Positions 54,182 through 64,000 of a stretch of 64,000 bases of DNA are shown piece after piece. The stretch lies in contig CM071597.1 of assembly GCA_036435485.1 (NCBI GenBank), forward strand, positions 12,145,881 through 12,209,880. Direction: 5' to 3'. Each line of letters begins with the position of its first letter. Position 1 is the stretch's first letter. A program made the translations under genes and the position numbers. Source of the DNA: Saposhnikovia divaricata (Eukaryota > Streptophyta > Magnoliopsida > Apiales > Apiaceae). The notes under the pieces were generated by a model. That model was not told where the DNA came from. It saw only the letters and a program-made list of their open reading frames with translations, and searched no databases.

Positions 54182-54600
54182 GCTCGTGGTTAACCCACGA
54201 GTACAATGCAAATAATGAGAAAATCCAATACTGGAAGGCATCAATCGTGCTCGTTGGTTTTTGAATGTCTCCTGCTCGTGGTTGTACAACGAGTAGCTTG
54301 TATTTTTAAATTGAGGAAAGATTTTATTTTTGCTAAAAAAAAATAATAATTATATTTAAGAGTATAACAAAACTCTGTATAATAATTATTAAAGGCCAAG
54401 CCCAGGCCCAGGTTTTTGAGGAAATATAGTATACTTGCTCGTGGCAAAAAGTATGTATTTTGCTCGTTGTTAAACCACGAGCAAGTTGTATTTCCATCTC
54501 TGCAACGAGTAGCAGGTGATATTCCTGCTCGTGGTTTGTAAATTGTCTCCTACTCGTGATTGTACAACGAGTAGCATGTTTGCACAGCCATGCATGCATT
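54182..54600. repeat. Dispersed CTCGTG...CACGAG palindromes in element C
   Basis: GCTCGTGG-TTAA-CCCACGAG at about 54190, then further CTCGTTG / CAACGAG and CTCGTGG / CCACGAG pairs near 54250, 54290, 54440-54482, 54527 and 54555. They are the same palindrome as in the tandem array that follows. Confidence 0.7.
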
Positions 54601-54639
54601 TATAAATGGAGTCTTAAAATTCAGTTAGAAAAATACTGA

Positions 54640-55012
54640 ATGTCTCCTGCTCGTGTTTGAACCACGAGTAGGTTGAATATACAGCTAAAAGCCTGGTGGC
54701 AACTAGAGATGTGCTGAATGTCTCCTGCTCGTGTTTGAACCACGAGTAGGTTGAATATGCAGCTAAAGCCTGGTGGCAATTAGAAATGTGCAGAGTGTCT
54801 CCTGCTCGTGTTTGAACCACGAGTAGGTTGAATATACAGCTAAAAGCCTGGTGGCAACTAGAGATGTGCTGAATGTCTCCTGCTCGTGTTTGAACCACGA
54901 GTAGGTTGAATATGCAGCTAAAGCCTGGTGGCAATTAGAAATGTGCAGAGTGTCTCCTGCTCGTGTTTGAACCACGAGTAGGTTGAATATACAGCTAAAG
55001 CCTGATGGCAAC
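54640..55012. repeat. Tandem array of 77/78-bp units in 155-bp dimers
   Basis: GTCTCCTGCTCGTG starts at 54642, 54720, 54797, 54875 and 54952 (spacings 78, 77, 78, 77). Odd units share ATACAGCTAAAAGCC and ACTAGAGATG; even units share ATGCAGCTAAAGCC and ATTAGAAATG. So the array grew by duplication of a dimer. Each unit has one CTCGTG...CACGAG palindrome. Confidence 0.92.
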
Positions 55013-55154
55013 ACAAAAAAAAAATGGTTATTCTTTTCAAATTATTATTAATCAAAAGTAAGGAAATTGAGAATAATACCTACTCCTGAAGTTGAGAAAA
55101 ATTGGAAATTCCATAAAAATGGAAAAATAATTTTATGCTCGAAGCGCAATTCAA

Positions 55155-55350
55155 CGTTTTCAATTTAACGTCGTTTAGCGTCGTTTAACATCGTTTAAAC
55201 GATGTTTAAGGCTGTTTAGCGCCGTTTAGTGCCGTTTAGTACCGTTTAGCGCAGTTTAACGCCGTTTAAATGTCGTTTAACATTGTTTAAACGTCATTTA
55301 AGGTTGTTTATCGCCGTTTAGTGCCGTCTAGCACCGTTCAATATTGTTGG
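55155..55350. repeat. ~10-bp minisatellite (GCCGTTTAGT type), about 18 copies
   Basis: Units such as GCCGTTTAGT, ACCGTTTAGC and GTCGTTTAAC follow each other at 10-11 bp. A longer 92-bp periodicity is visible (TTTAAGG(C/T)TGTTTA at 55205 and 55297). Confidence 0.9.
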
Positions 55351-55483
55351 CATAATCTAATGTCGTTGTGTACGCGTCGGTCGCTCCACGCTTTACATCA
55401 AAACGATATCAAAGATAAACCCTGACCTAAGTCTCGAACAAGGCCGTAATAACTCCAAGGAAAACCTGATCAGTTATCCTTGA

Positions 55484-55497
55484 AGTTGGGGGGCAAA
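55484..55497 (+). promoter_or_regulatory. Polypurine tract of element C
   Basis: AGTTGGGGGGCAAA directly before the 3' LTR. Confidence 0.85.
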
Positions 55498-56020
55498 TGA
55501 TATGGGCTGAAAATAAACCCTAAAAATATATTTAATGTTGCATTAAATGAACCTAGAATGGTCCAAGGGTAGAAGCCCATTAAATGGGGCCCAAGACCCT
55601 AATTAATTATTAATTTCGTAATTGATTATTCAGCAAATAAAAAACCCCATATTTGAGTCAACAAGGGAACCTAATCATATTAGGAGTGATCTTCAAGGCA
55701 TATAAATTCTAATTCTTATCTTCTTATCTGTTAGAAGGTTCTAGAATTGGGCCTAAGCTGTGACTTGCCCATCAAGACACCTAATTCTACTCTAATTCCA
55801 AGGCATCCAATGCCTATATAAAGGACCTGATCCTTCAACCTAGAACTACGTTTTATTGGCTTGATTCTTGATATTTGCAAGATACGTAGGCATCTTGTGA
55901 GGACCCGAGTTAAGTCACGAAACACTTGATCAGCCATTGAAGCTCGAAGCTCACACACCTGTGCATAAAATACACAAACCCTAGCCGCAACACTAGTAAC
56001 CTAGTTTTTATTCCACAACA
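55498..56020 (+). repeat. 3' LTR of element C
   Basis: 523 bp, differing from the 5' LTR at two sites that I saw (AATACATTT against AATATATTT; GCATCAAAT against GCATAAAAT). Confidence 0.95.
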
Positions 56021-56095
56021 TATACAAACATTGGGATTATCTTTTTTTTTTCAGCCGCCTTCTATACAAAATCTTAGTCTCTGTCTTCCTACTAA

Positions 56096-56579
56096 GGCCA
56101 TGTTTATTTCATAGGATTAAGTAGAGGATATGACTATAATCCATTAAAAATTTTAATCCCATGTTTCTTTGTAAAAATTTATTTGGGATTAGATTAAGGA
56201 TTATAATCCTTTAAAATAATAATCCCATATTTGTTTGGGTGGAATAAGGGGTGAGATAAGGGATAGGATTATAATCCTCTCTAAAACTTGGTTGGAGAAG
56301 GTTCATTTCACTATAATCCCTCCTAAAACAAACATAGAATTTTAAATTTTAAAGACCATAATCCAGTCCATAGGTTATCCCTCAAAACAAACATGAGATA
56401 GAATATTTAAATGATTAAATTTTTTTTAAATGATTATAGTCCAATCCTAAACTTAATACTTCAAAACAAAACATGAAATGGGATAATTTAAAGGGTTATA
56501 ATTCTAAGGATTATAAATGATGGGATTATTATAATTGAATTATTATCCGGGATTATAATCTCACCAAACAAACATGGCC
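56096..56579. mobile_element. Tourist-type MITE (PIF/Harbinger), 484 bp
   Basis: Terminal inverted repeats GGCCATGTTT(A/G)TTT, TSD TAA at 56093-56095 and 56580-56582. The interior is full of GGATTATAATCC-type palindromes. The paralogous locus (61274-61276) has a single TAA and no insertion. Confidence 0.88.
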
Positions 56580-56695
56580 TAAAAGTTTTAATGAGACAAT
56601 TATATATGAACTTGAATTTTGATATCCTTTTTGTTTTATTTGATTTAGTTTTTCGTTTATTAATTTAGTTATTTGCTCTTCGCACCTGTTACACA

Positions 56696-58567
56696 TAGAG
56701 ATGCACAAAAAGCCCTTCGGGCCGGGCTTTATCCGGGCTTTAAAAAGCCCGGGCTTTTTAACCGGGCCGGGCCGGGCTTTTTCAAAAATCGGGCCGGGCC
56801 GGGCCGGGCTTTCTCTAAAATATGAGGCCCGTTTTAGGCCTTCGGGCCAGGCCGGGCCGGGCTTTTTTCGGGCTTTTTAAAAAAAAAAATTATATATATG
56901 TAATTTCTATATTTTTACAAATATTTCCCGACGATCCAACCGTACGGATGATAAGATATATCTAATTAAATGATATAACCAAATTTTCAAAAAATAAAAA
57001 ATTAATTTGGTTGGAGATCTTAATAGAACATTACTATATTGTCTAGTACTCGTAACTAGTGCTTCATCCCAGATTATTGTTTCTATATTTTTAAAAATAT
57101 TTCTCGACGATCCAACCGTACGGATGTCAAGATATATCTAATAAAATGATATTCCCAAATTTTCAAAAAATAAAAAATTAATTTGGTTGAAGATCTTAAT
57201 AGAACACTACTATATTGTCTAGTACTCGTAACTAGTGCTTCATCCCAGATTATTGTTTCTATATTTTTAAAAATATTTCTCGACGATCCAACCGTACGGA
57301 TGTCAAGATATATCTAATTAAATGATATTCCCAAATTTTCAAAAAATCAAAAATTAATTTGGTTTAATATCTTAATAGAACACTACTATATTGTCTAGTA
57401 CTCCTAACTAGTGCTTCATTCCAGATTATTGTTTCTATATTTTTATAAATATTTCTCGACGATCCAACTGTACGGATGTTAAGATATATCTAATTAAATG
57501 ATATTCCCAAATTTTTAAAAAATAAAAAATTAATTTGGTTGAATATCTTAATAGAACACTACTATATTGTCTAGTACTCCTAACTAGTGCTTCATCCCAG
57601 ATTATTGTTTCTATATTTTTAAAAATATTTCTCGACGATCCAACCGTACGGATGTCAAGATATATCTAATTAAATGATATTCCCAAATTTTCAAAAAATA
57701 AAAAATTAATTTGGTTGAAGATCTTAATAGAACACTACTATATTGTCTAGTACTCGTAACTAGTGCTTCATCCCAGATTATTGTTTCTATATTTTTAAAA
57801 ATATTTCTCGACGATCCAACCGTACGGATGTCAAGATATATTTAATTAAATGATATTCCCAAATTTTCAAAAAATCAAAAATTAATTTGGTTGAATATCT
57901 TAATAGAACACTACTATATTGTCTAGTACTCCTAACTAGTGCTTCATTCCAGATTATTGTTTCTATATTTTTAAAAATATTTCTAGACGATCCAACCGTA
58001 CGGATGTCAAGATATATCTAATTAAATGATATTCCAAATTTTCAAAAAATAAAAAATTAATTTGGTTGAATATCTTAATAGAACACTACTATATTGTCTA
58101 GTACTCCTAACTAGTGCTTCATCCCAGATTATTGTTTCTATATTTTTAAAAATATTTCTCGACGATCCAACCATACGGATGTCAAGATATATCTAATTAA
58201 ATGATATTCCTAAATTTTCAAAAAATAAAAAATTAATTTGGTTGAAGATTATAAGTTAAATTAATAAAATAAAAATTTTATCCGGGCTTTATCCGGGCTT
58301 CGGGCCGGGCTTTATCCGGGCTTCGGACCGGGCTTTATCCGGGCTTTTTAAAATCCCGGGCTTTATCCGGGCTTTTTAAAAGCCCGGGCTTTTAACCGGG
58401 CTTTTCGGGCTTCAGGCCGGGCCGGGCTTCGTGAAAAATAGAGGGCCCATTTTAGGCCTCCGGGTCGGGCCGAACCGGGCCGGGTTTTTTTCGGACCGGG
58501 CTTTTTGGGCCTTTTTTCGGGCCGGATGGGGCCGGGCTTCGGGCTTCAGGCTTTTTGAACATCTCTA
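56696..58567. mobile_element. Non-autonomous hAT-type element, 1872 bp, with a central tandem array
   Basis: An 8-bp TSD GTTACACA (56688-56695, 58568-58575), terminal repeats TAGAGATGCACAAAAAGCC and TAGAGATGTTCAAAAAGCC, and long subterminal regions of GGGCCGGGC / GCCCGGGC repeats on both sides. The paralogous site at 61378-61385 is empty (GTTACACC). There is no transposase. The interior is a tandem array (56904-58250). Confidence 0.88.
56904..58250. repeat. 176-bp tandem array (seven full units and a partial) with trimer order
   Basis: TTTCTATATTTTT starts at 56904, 57080, 57256, 57432, 57608, 57784, 57960 and 58135: steps of 176, the last 175. Shared variants tie units 2 and 5 (GGTTGAAGATC, CTCGTAACTAG), 3 and 6 (AAAATCAAAAA, CATTCCAG) and 4 and 7 (GGTTGAATATC, CATCCCAG), so a 528-bp trimer was duplicated. 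Each unit contains ATCCAACCGTACGGATG. Confidence 0.95.
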
Positions 58568-58575
58568 GTTACACA

Positions 58576-59369
58576 TACGTAATTGGTTGTTTATCACACA
58601 TTCTTATCAAATTAGTAAAATGTGGAAAAAAACCTCAAAGATGTTATGGGTAAAAAGAGTAATGATGTCAACATACTTGGACAAAGATAATTTCATACAG
58701 AATGATTTATCTGTATGAGGTGAATACTGTTAAAAACCTTGTCGACCATTTACTCACTTCTTATCCGGTCCATGATTTTTACTAGTTAAGCATCTTAAAT
58801 ATAAAATATAGATTTTTTTTGTAAATATATTTCTACTAAATTTTAGTGTAAACTTAATTAATAAATGAAAATAATAAATTTCAAAGTTAATTATTTCTGT
58901 TTAACCATTTAATTTACATTTTGAATATTGTTATAGTATTGTGTATAGACTAGTAGCTAAATTTAAAAACCTTTGAAAGCTATAAGTTAGCAAATACCAT
59001 TGTTCTATCCTGGGGGTATGTATCATAAAGAATAAAGATATTATGCGCGATGTTTACATTTAGGTATGAAGAATCCAAAAAATTAATGCATGAATGTTCG
59101 AGATGAGAGAGAAGTTTGGCTTTGAAACAGATTGTTCCCAATTTTTTCTAAAAAAGTTTTTAAAAAATTTCTTGCTTATGAGAATTTAATCATGAATAAA
59201 AATTTATCCTACCATTCTATCCATTTATTATATTTATGTCAATTCCTTCTCTCAATATATAATGCAACCAGTCAAAATATTTCAAACAAAAAAACGATGT
59301 TATAAAACTACGAATTACCTCTTACACTGATTGCCACATTTGTATTGAATGAAATGCAAAATTCATTAC
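58576..59369. other. End of segmental duplication copy 1, then plain intergenic DNA
   Basis: 58576-58965 matches 61386-61787. Beyond that I see nothing. Confidence 0.6.
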
Positions 59370-59935
59370 TGAAAATGTAAACGATAAAACTATAAATCAT
59401 CAAAGTTAAATCAAAACAAAAAAAAATATGGCAAGGTCATAGGTAATGTGAAACTTACTACTCCTTGTAGTTGAAATCCTTGGATCCATTCCAGTCTCCA
59501 ACCCAGCGTCATCAGTATCATCATCCTCAGCATCATCATTCTCCTCCTCATAGACGAGCCTTAATTCATCCTTTTTGCACTTTTTACTACGTGTTTTTAC
59601 CTTTCACTTACTGGTAGATTGAACAACTTTTATGTCGTCGGAAAAATCCATCAGCACTAAGATGAAAAGGTAAAGGATGATACTATAAGACATTAAAATT
59701 AAACCCAAACAAAAGAAATAGGATAACTAGGTCAGAGTAATGTGAAACTCAGAGATCCTTGTAGTCGAAATCCTTGGCATCATCATTATCAGCATCTGAT
59801 ATGCACATTTTCCTTCTCATAGACGATCCATGATTCATTCATTTGGTGCTTTTTGATTTTGCGCTTTTTGCTTAGTATTTTATCCGATTTACCGGTGCAC
59901 TGATAATTTATCGCTGAAAATGTAAAGGATGAAAA
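59370..59935 (-). pseudogene. Two tandem copies of an exon-like Lys/acidic segment
   Basis: Copies at about 59370-59660 and 59661-59935 share ATCCTTGTAGT(T/C)GAAATCCTTGG, CTCATAGACGA and TTTTGC(A/G)CTTTTT pieces and their flanks. On the minus strand each would give a lysine-rich stretch (SKKCKKDELRLVYEEE in one copy), then acidic residues. The second copy has an acceptor-like TTTACATTTTCAG before it. Stops break both. I do not recognise the parent gene. Confidence 0.4.
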
Positions 59936-60169
59936 TAGGTACATTCACAAGTAACAGATCACTCAGGAGGTCATCTTGATAACAATACACATTGCACAAA
60001 GGACATAGCACAGATCGAGTAATTCTGACATGCTCTTAGTTTTTATGTTGGATCAATCAAACTTCACTTGCTAATTTAAAGTACTATACTTATACCGAGC
60101 TTTTCTATTATAGCAATTTGCATACATGAAAGGCCGCAAGCTGAGTTTCATTTTTGTAAATATTTACAG

Positions 60170-60675
60170 ATATCAAGCCCTTGGTTTATTCCATTCACCT
60201 ACATTATTTTCTCTGCATACACATATAGTTTGGCTGAGTTCATCTGGTTGGGTGGCACTTTCCTAGGCTGGTGGAATGAGCAAAGAATGTGGTTGTACAA
60301 GAGAACTAGTTCCTAATTTTTTGCCCTTGTCGACACCATATGTAGGTTGGTTAAATATTCAAACACGACATTTACAATCACATCAAAAGTCGTTGATCAA
60401 GATGCCTATCGAAGATATCAGCAAGATATAATAGATTTTGAAACTCCTTCTCCTTTGCTCACCATATTAGTAACAGTTGCTATGCTTAATCTTTTCTGCC
60501 TTGCTGGTTTAGTGAAGCAGCTTTTGGAGGATTTTAGCAGGAGTCTCGAAACAATGGCTGTACAGATCATTCTATGTTCCTTCCTCATCCTGATAAATTT
60601 ACCATTGTATGAGACCCTTTTTCTACGGAAGGATAAAGGGAAGGTACCAAGTTCTGTAACCGTAAAAATATTAAG
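60170..60675 (+). pseudogene. Last-exon pseudogene of a cellulose synthase-like (CSLE-type) gene
   Basis: After an acceptor-like TTTACAG at 60169, the plus strand reads SSPWFIPFTYIIFSAY, SLAEFIWLGGTFLGWWNEQR and MWLYKRTSS, then a TAA (60314-60316) where these proteins have an aromatic residue. It continues in frame through FFALVDTI, ITSKVVDQDAY, LLTILVTVAMLNLFCLAGLVK and CSFLILINLPLYETLFLRKDKGKVPSSV. This is the C-terminal membrane part of CslE-type glycosyltransferases, with three or so hydrophobic segments. Upstream exons with the glycosyltransferase motifs are absent. Confidence 0.8.
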
Positions 60676-61142
60676 GATGAAAATTGTGTGCACGCAACAA
60701 GTGTTGCTTGAATATGTTTTCAGAGTTTTCCGAAGATATATTAAATAACTCAGGAATAGATTAGATATGATTATCCAAAATTGTTCACTTACCGGTAAAG
60801 AATTTGATACAGAAACGAAAGTTTCACATTAATTTATAAAAAGATAATGTATGGTTTTGTATAGCAAAACACTTTTGTTAGATTCAAATGTGTTTCTTGT
60901 TACTTGTGTATTGCTTCAATACAAATTTTTTGTGGATTGAATATTTTTGGATTAATTTTACTAAAATATAATTTCATTGGATTTGGGCTTTAAAATAAAT
61001 AATTTGTTTATTTATCAAATAATTTGAAATTGATTTGGCATAAATTAATTTGATATAATTACATAATAATTGTTGTAATTGAAATTGATTCAATTAATTA
61101 ATGTGTTAATTAAATTTAAAATGTAGTGCACACATTATCGTA

Positions 61143-61188
<46 letters not shown>

Positions 61189-61787
61189 GTAATTATACAA
61201 ACAATGGGATTATCTTTTTTTCTCTCGATATATAGCCGCCTTCTATACAAAATCTTAGTCTCTATCTTCGTACTAAAAATTTTAATAAGACAGTTCTAAA
61301 CTCGAATTTTGATATCCTTTTTGTTTTATTTGATTTAACATTTCATTTATTAATTTAATTATTTGCTCTTTGCACCTGTTACACCTACGTAATTGGTTGT
61401 TTTTCACAAATTTTTCAATAAGATCAAATTAGTGAAATGCTAAAGAAAACCTAAAAAATGTGATGTATTAAAAGAGTAATGTCGTCAACATATATACTTG
61501 GTCATAGATAATTTCATATAGAATATTGCATCTCTGTGAGCCGAATATTGTTAATAACCTTGTCGATCATTTACTCAATTCTTCTTATTCGATTCATGAT
61601 TTTTGCTAGTTAAGTATCTCAAATATAACATATAGATGTTTTTTGTTAATATTTTTCTATTAAATTTTAGTGTAAACAAAATTAATACATGAAAATAAAA
61701 AAAATTCATAAATTATTATTTTTGTTTACCAATTTTGTTTACATTTTGAATATTGTTATAGTATTTTGTATAAACTAGTAGCTAAAT
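60676..61787 (+). repeat. Segmental duplication copy 2, without the insertions of copy 1
   Basis: Direct copy of 32470-32976 + 56021-56095 + 56583-56687 + 58576-58965. It holds unoccupied sites for element C (TATAC, 61194-61198), the Tourist MITE (TAA, 61274-61276) and the hAT-type element (GTTACACC, 61378-61385). Confidence 0.88.
61147..61186 (+). repeat. (AT)n microsatellite
   Basis: About 20 units; the paralogous site has only a short ATATATGCATATAT. Confidence 0.95.
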
Positions 61788-62868
61788 TATAATAAATAAA
61801 TTCTATTTATTTTATTTGAGATACTTAATTGCGTATCAAAGGAATGTAAATTAAATATGAAATGACTTAGGAGTCAATAAATGATCAATAAAATTATTAA
61901 TACTAGCACGTCATTATGTGAAATTTTCTGTGATCAATTTTGTGGGAAAGAAAATACGGATATATCTTCTGTGATAAATTTATGACAAGATGGTCAAAAT
62001 TCAAAATTGAAATGAGAAATGCATGCATGCTTGCAATGTAACAGCTAGAATGCATGAAAAAATGCTAAAGAAATCAAATTCTGATTTCATGCGGTATCGA
62101 GAAATGATATTGAAATTAAAAACGCATACAACAAAATTCAAAAAAGAAAATGAAATGAAAAAAATTTATTTGTACGTGATAGAAAAGAAACTCAACTGAG
62201 TATCAAAAAAATACATATTATGTGCATGTTTAAGTTTATTCTAAAGTGTTTGGTGGTATCAGATCGTGCAGTGGCCGGCGCGGGGATGAAAGCCGGCTGA
62301 GAAAGTAATTAATGGAGGTGAAGAAGCTTCTTGGCAAATTTCAGACAAAAAAAGAATAATGGTGTGGGGGATAAAATAATATGTTGTGCCCCCGAGAACA
62401 TCGCCGGGATGCAAGAGCTACCTGATTCTCGCATGTTCTCTTTTCTTTTCTCCCCCAGTCATTTCGTTTCTCTCCTCCTATATTATCCTTGTCATGTTTA
62501 GGGTAGAAATTTTACTAGTATTTTAGTTAATGAAGAAGTATTTATATTGTACAAAGAATCAGCAAACTAAATTACAAAGTACCTTGGGTTTATATAGTAC
62601 TATGGCAAAATACAGTGGTAAGAAGTTCTTTGTGATTCTTAGTTTCTTACTGTGTATTGATTTTGCAAGACGAGCAATGTGATATTTTACTTCCCAACTG
62701 TTTAATTTATTTATTATAAAGCTTTAAACTGAAGCACACGAGACAGCAATTATTGAGAATACATCTATTTGACACTGCAAATTTATAATACTGCATTTAT
62801 ATATTTTTGCTAAATTAATCAAGAATAGCAACTATACCCGCCAAAAAAAAAATTATCCATTCATAATT
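61788..62868. other. Intergenic DNA
   Basis: AT-rich, without ORFs or repeats that I can name. A short GC-rich patch (GGCCGGCGCGGGG...GCCGG) lies at 62273-62300. Confidence 0.4.
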
Positions 62869-63356
62869 GGGTTAATTGGCATTTTGGTCACTCAACTGAC
62901 AGGAAACTTGCAATCGGGTCATCAAACTTAAAAATTTTTCAATCACATCATTGTACTCTTAAAAATTTTCATTCAGGTCACTAGCCGTTACACTCCGTTA
63001 AAAATTTGACGGAAAGTTGACTAAGTTTTGTGAGTTAGCTTGAATAAATCCATTGTGGCATGTACAGTCAGCTGAAGTAGCGTTTTGATCACCGAACTTA
63101 CTAGAAACTCAGCTGACTGCACATTAGTTGAGTGACGAAAAACGCCGCTTCAGCTGACTGTACATGCCACGGTGGATTTATTCAAGCCAACTCACCAAAC
63201 TTAGTCAGTTTTCCGTCTAATTTTTAACATATTGTAATGGCCAGTGACCTGAATGAAAATTTTTAAGAGTACAATGATGTGACTGAAAACTTTTTGAGTT
63301 TGATGACCCAATTGCAAGTTTCCAGTCAGTTAAGTGACCAAAACGCCATTTACCCC
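62869..63356. mobile_element. Fold-back element with Mutator-like features, 488 bp
   Basis: The two halves are inverted copies along their whole length (GGGTTAATTGGC...TTTTGGTCACT at left, GGGGTAAATGGC...TTTTGGTCACT at right). ATTCATAATT flanks both sides (62859-62868 and 63357-63366). A 9-10-bp duplication and long inverted repeats suggest a Mutator-type MITE. Confidence 0.75.
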
Positions 63357-63494
63357 ATTCATAATTTAGATTGAGTTCAAACAACTACAATCAAAAGGTT
63401 ACTACAGATAACTTTAGAAAACCATGCAAATAAATGACTCAACTCGAAATTAGTTTAATGGGAATAAACAACCCTTTATTGTAAAATTTGATAT

Positions 63495-63594
63495 TCCGCT
63501 CACTATTACACCCACTACTTCACTTATTTTAATCATAATCCTTGATCTTCGTGAAAAAACCCAACATAAACAATCACGGGGGACGGAGGGAGTA
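63495..63594. mobile_element. Truncated Stowaway-type MITE end
   Basis: GGGGGACGGAGGGAGTA at 63578-63594 is the classic Stowaway terminus. The inner part (CACCCACTACTTCACTTATTTT, CCTTGATCTTCGTG) fits; the left terminus is missing. The left limit is approximate. Confidence 0.65.
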
Positions 63595-64000
63595 CAATTC
63601 TACAAATATATATTTTCTTCCTTGAAATTGGGAGTTCTAGATCTACGCAAGACACTGTGAGCGTGATTATTCAGAATATTTCAAAATTATAATTAAAATG
63701 GAAAACATTTAAATGAATAAAACAGATACTACGAAAGGAATAAAACAAATACTACCTTATGTTTCCTTTTATATATCAGCATTAATTCTTACAAGATTCT
63801 CCATGTACAGTAGTAAAAATCTCTCTAAAATCATTACTTCTAAAATGATAATTATTTTAAATTGATAAAAAAATTTAGTCGACTAATGTTAATATCAATA
63901 ATTCGTTATCGTAATATTTAATAATTTTCGAAAAATTGCAGTTTTAAATTTCGATCTCTACTTTTGTATAATGTTTCGTATCATACATCAACAGGAATTT
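63595..64000. other. Intergenic DNA
   Basis: Nothing recognised. Confidence 0.4.

Larger units (their letters stand above)
32977..56020 (+). mobile_element. Element C: Tat-type Ty3/gypsy retrotransposon, split by element B
   Basis: LTRs at 32977-33499 and 55498-56020 (523 bp each, two visible differences), TSD TATAC at 32972-32976 and 56021-56025. Order: LTR, primer site, gag-protease, [element B], RT, degenerate RNase H, second RNase H, integrase, convergent antisense ORF, tandem repeats, polypurine tract, LTR. Two RNase H domains and an antisense ORF downstream of pol are hallmarks of the Tat lineage. Without B the element is about 11.2 kb. Confidence 0.93.

Noticed and set aside
54640..55012. 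CRISPR-like array
   Set aside because: Whole units repeat without unique spacers, and the context is a plant retrotransposon.
56904..58250. CRISPR or rDNA spacer array
   Set aside because: Units are contiguous at 176 bp without spacers and lie inside a hAT-type element; no rRNA nearby.

Overview
The window is nuclear DNA of a flowering plant, most likely a eudicot with a repeat-rich genome. The evidence is one nine-exon nuclear gene for a plastid Clp protease subunit (CLPR1), plant-type Ty3/gypsy (Athila and Tat lineages) and Ty1/copia retrotransposons, non-autonomous Helitrons, and hAT, Tourist, Mutator-type and Stowaway-type elements. I cannot name the species.

Layout: (1) 1-15183 is an Athila-type element A on the minus strand, running off the left edge. 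It is split by D (2558-9956, plus strand), a very young non-autonomous LTR element whose two 1260-bp LTRs differ at one site that I saw and are flanked by TCATG. (2) 15490-16755 is a decayed Ty1/copia pol fragment with foreign sequence in its RT active site. (3) 16760-26011 is AT-rich and holds a fold-back MITE and a cluster of minus-strand non-autonomous Helitrons, including a ~230-bp-arm palindrome and head-to-tail copies. The last ends ~310 bp before CLPR1. (4) 26325-30607 is CLPR1, intact, predicting 393 residues and lacking all three Clp catalytic residues. (5) 32977-56020 is a Tat-type element C on the plus strand (523-bp LTRs, TSD TATAC), split by a young Athila element B on the minus strand (35853-47728, TSD GTAGG). 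(6) 56021-64000 holds a Tourist MITE, a 1.87-kb hAT-type element built round a 176-bp tandem array, a CSLE-like pseudogene exon, a second copy of the DNA into which C inserted (an unoccupied site for three insertions), a 488-bp fold-back element and a Stowaway end.

How the parts relate: B carries an uninterrupted 1801-residue gag-pol, a second downstream env-like ORF with a one-base frameshift, and LTRs that look identical except for a 201-bp deletion in the 5' LTR that removes its TATA box. D has no pol but shares with A and B the primer binding site and a motif after the coding region; with B it also shares a ~130-bp block next to the 3' LTR. A, B and D all carry stem-loop plus polypurine modules whose stems differ by compensating changes. 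D is best read as a parasite of Athila machinery. C carries, antisense and downstream of pol, a 589-codon ORF (one in-frame stop) that reads through two short GT-AG introns and has its own TATA-like sequence. Its 3' region is a nursery of tandem repeats.

The strongest leads are the antisense three-exon ORF in C, the covarying stem-loop/polypurine modules shared by autonomous and non-autonomous elements, the 176-bp higher-order array inside the hAT element, and the unoccupied paralogous site. All alignments were made by eye.
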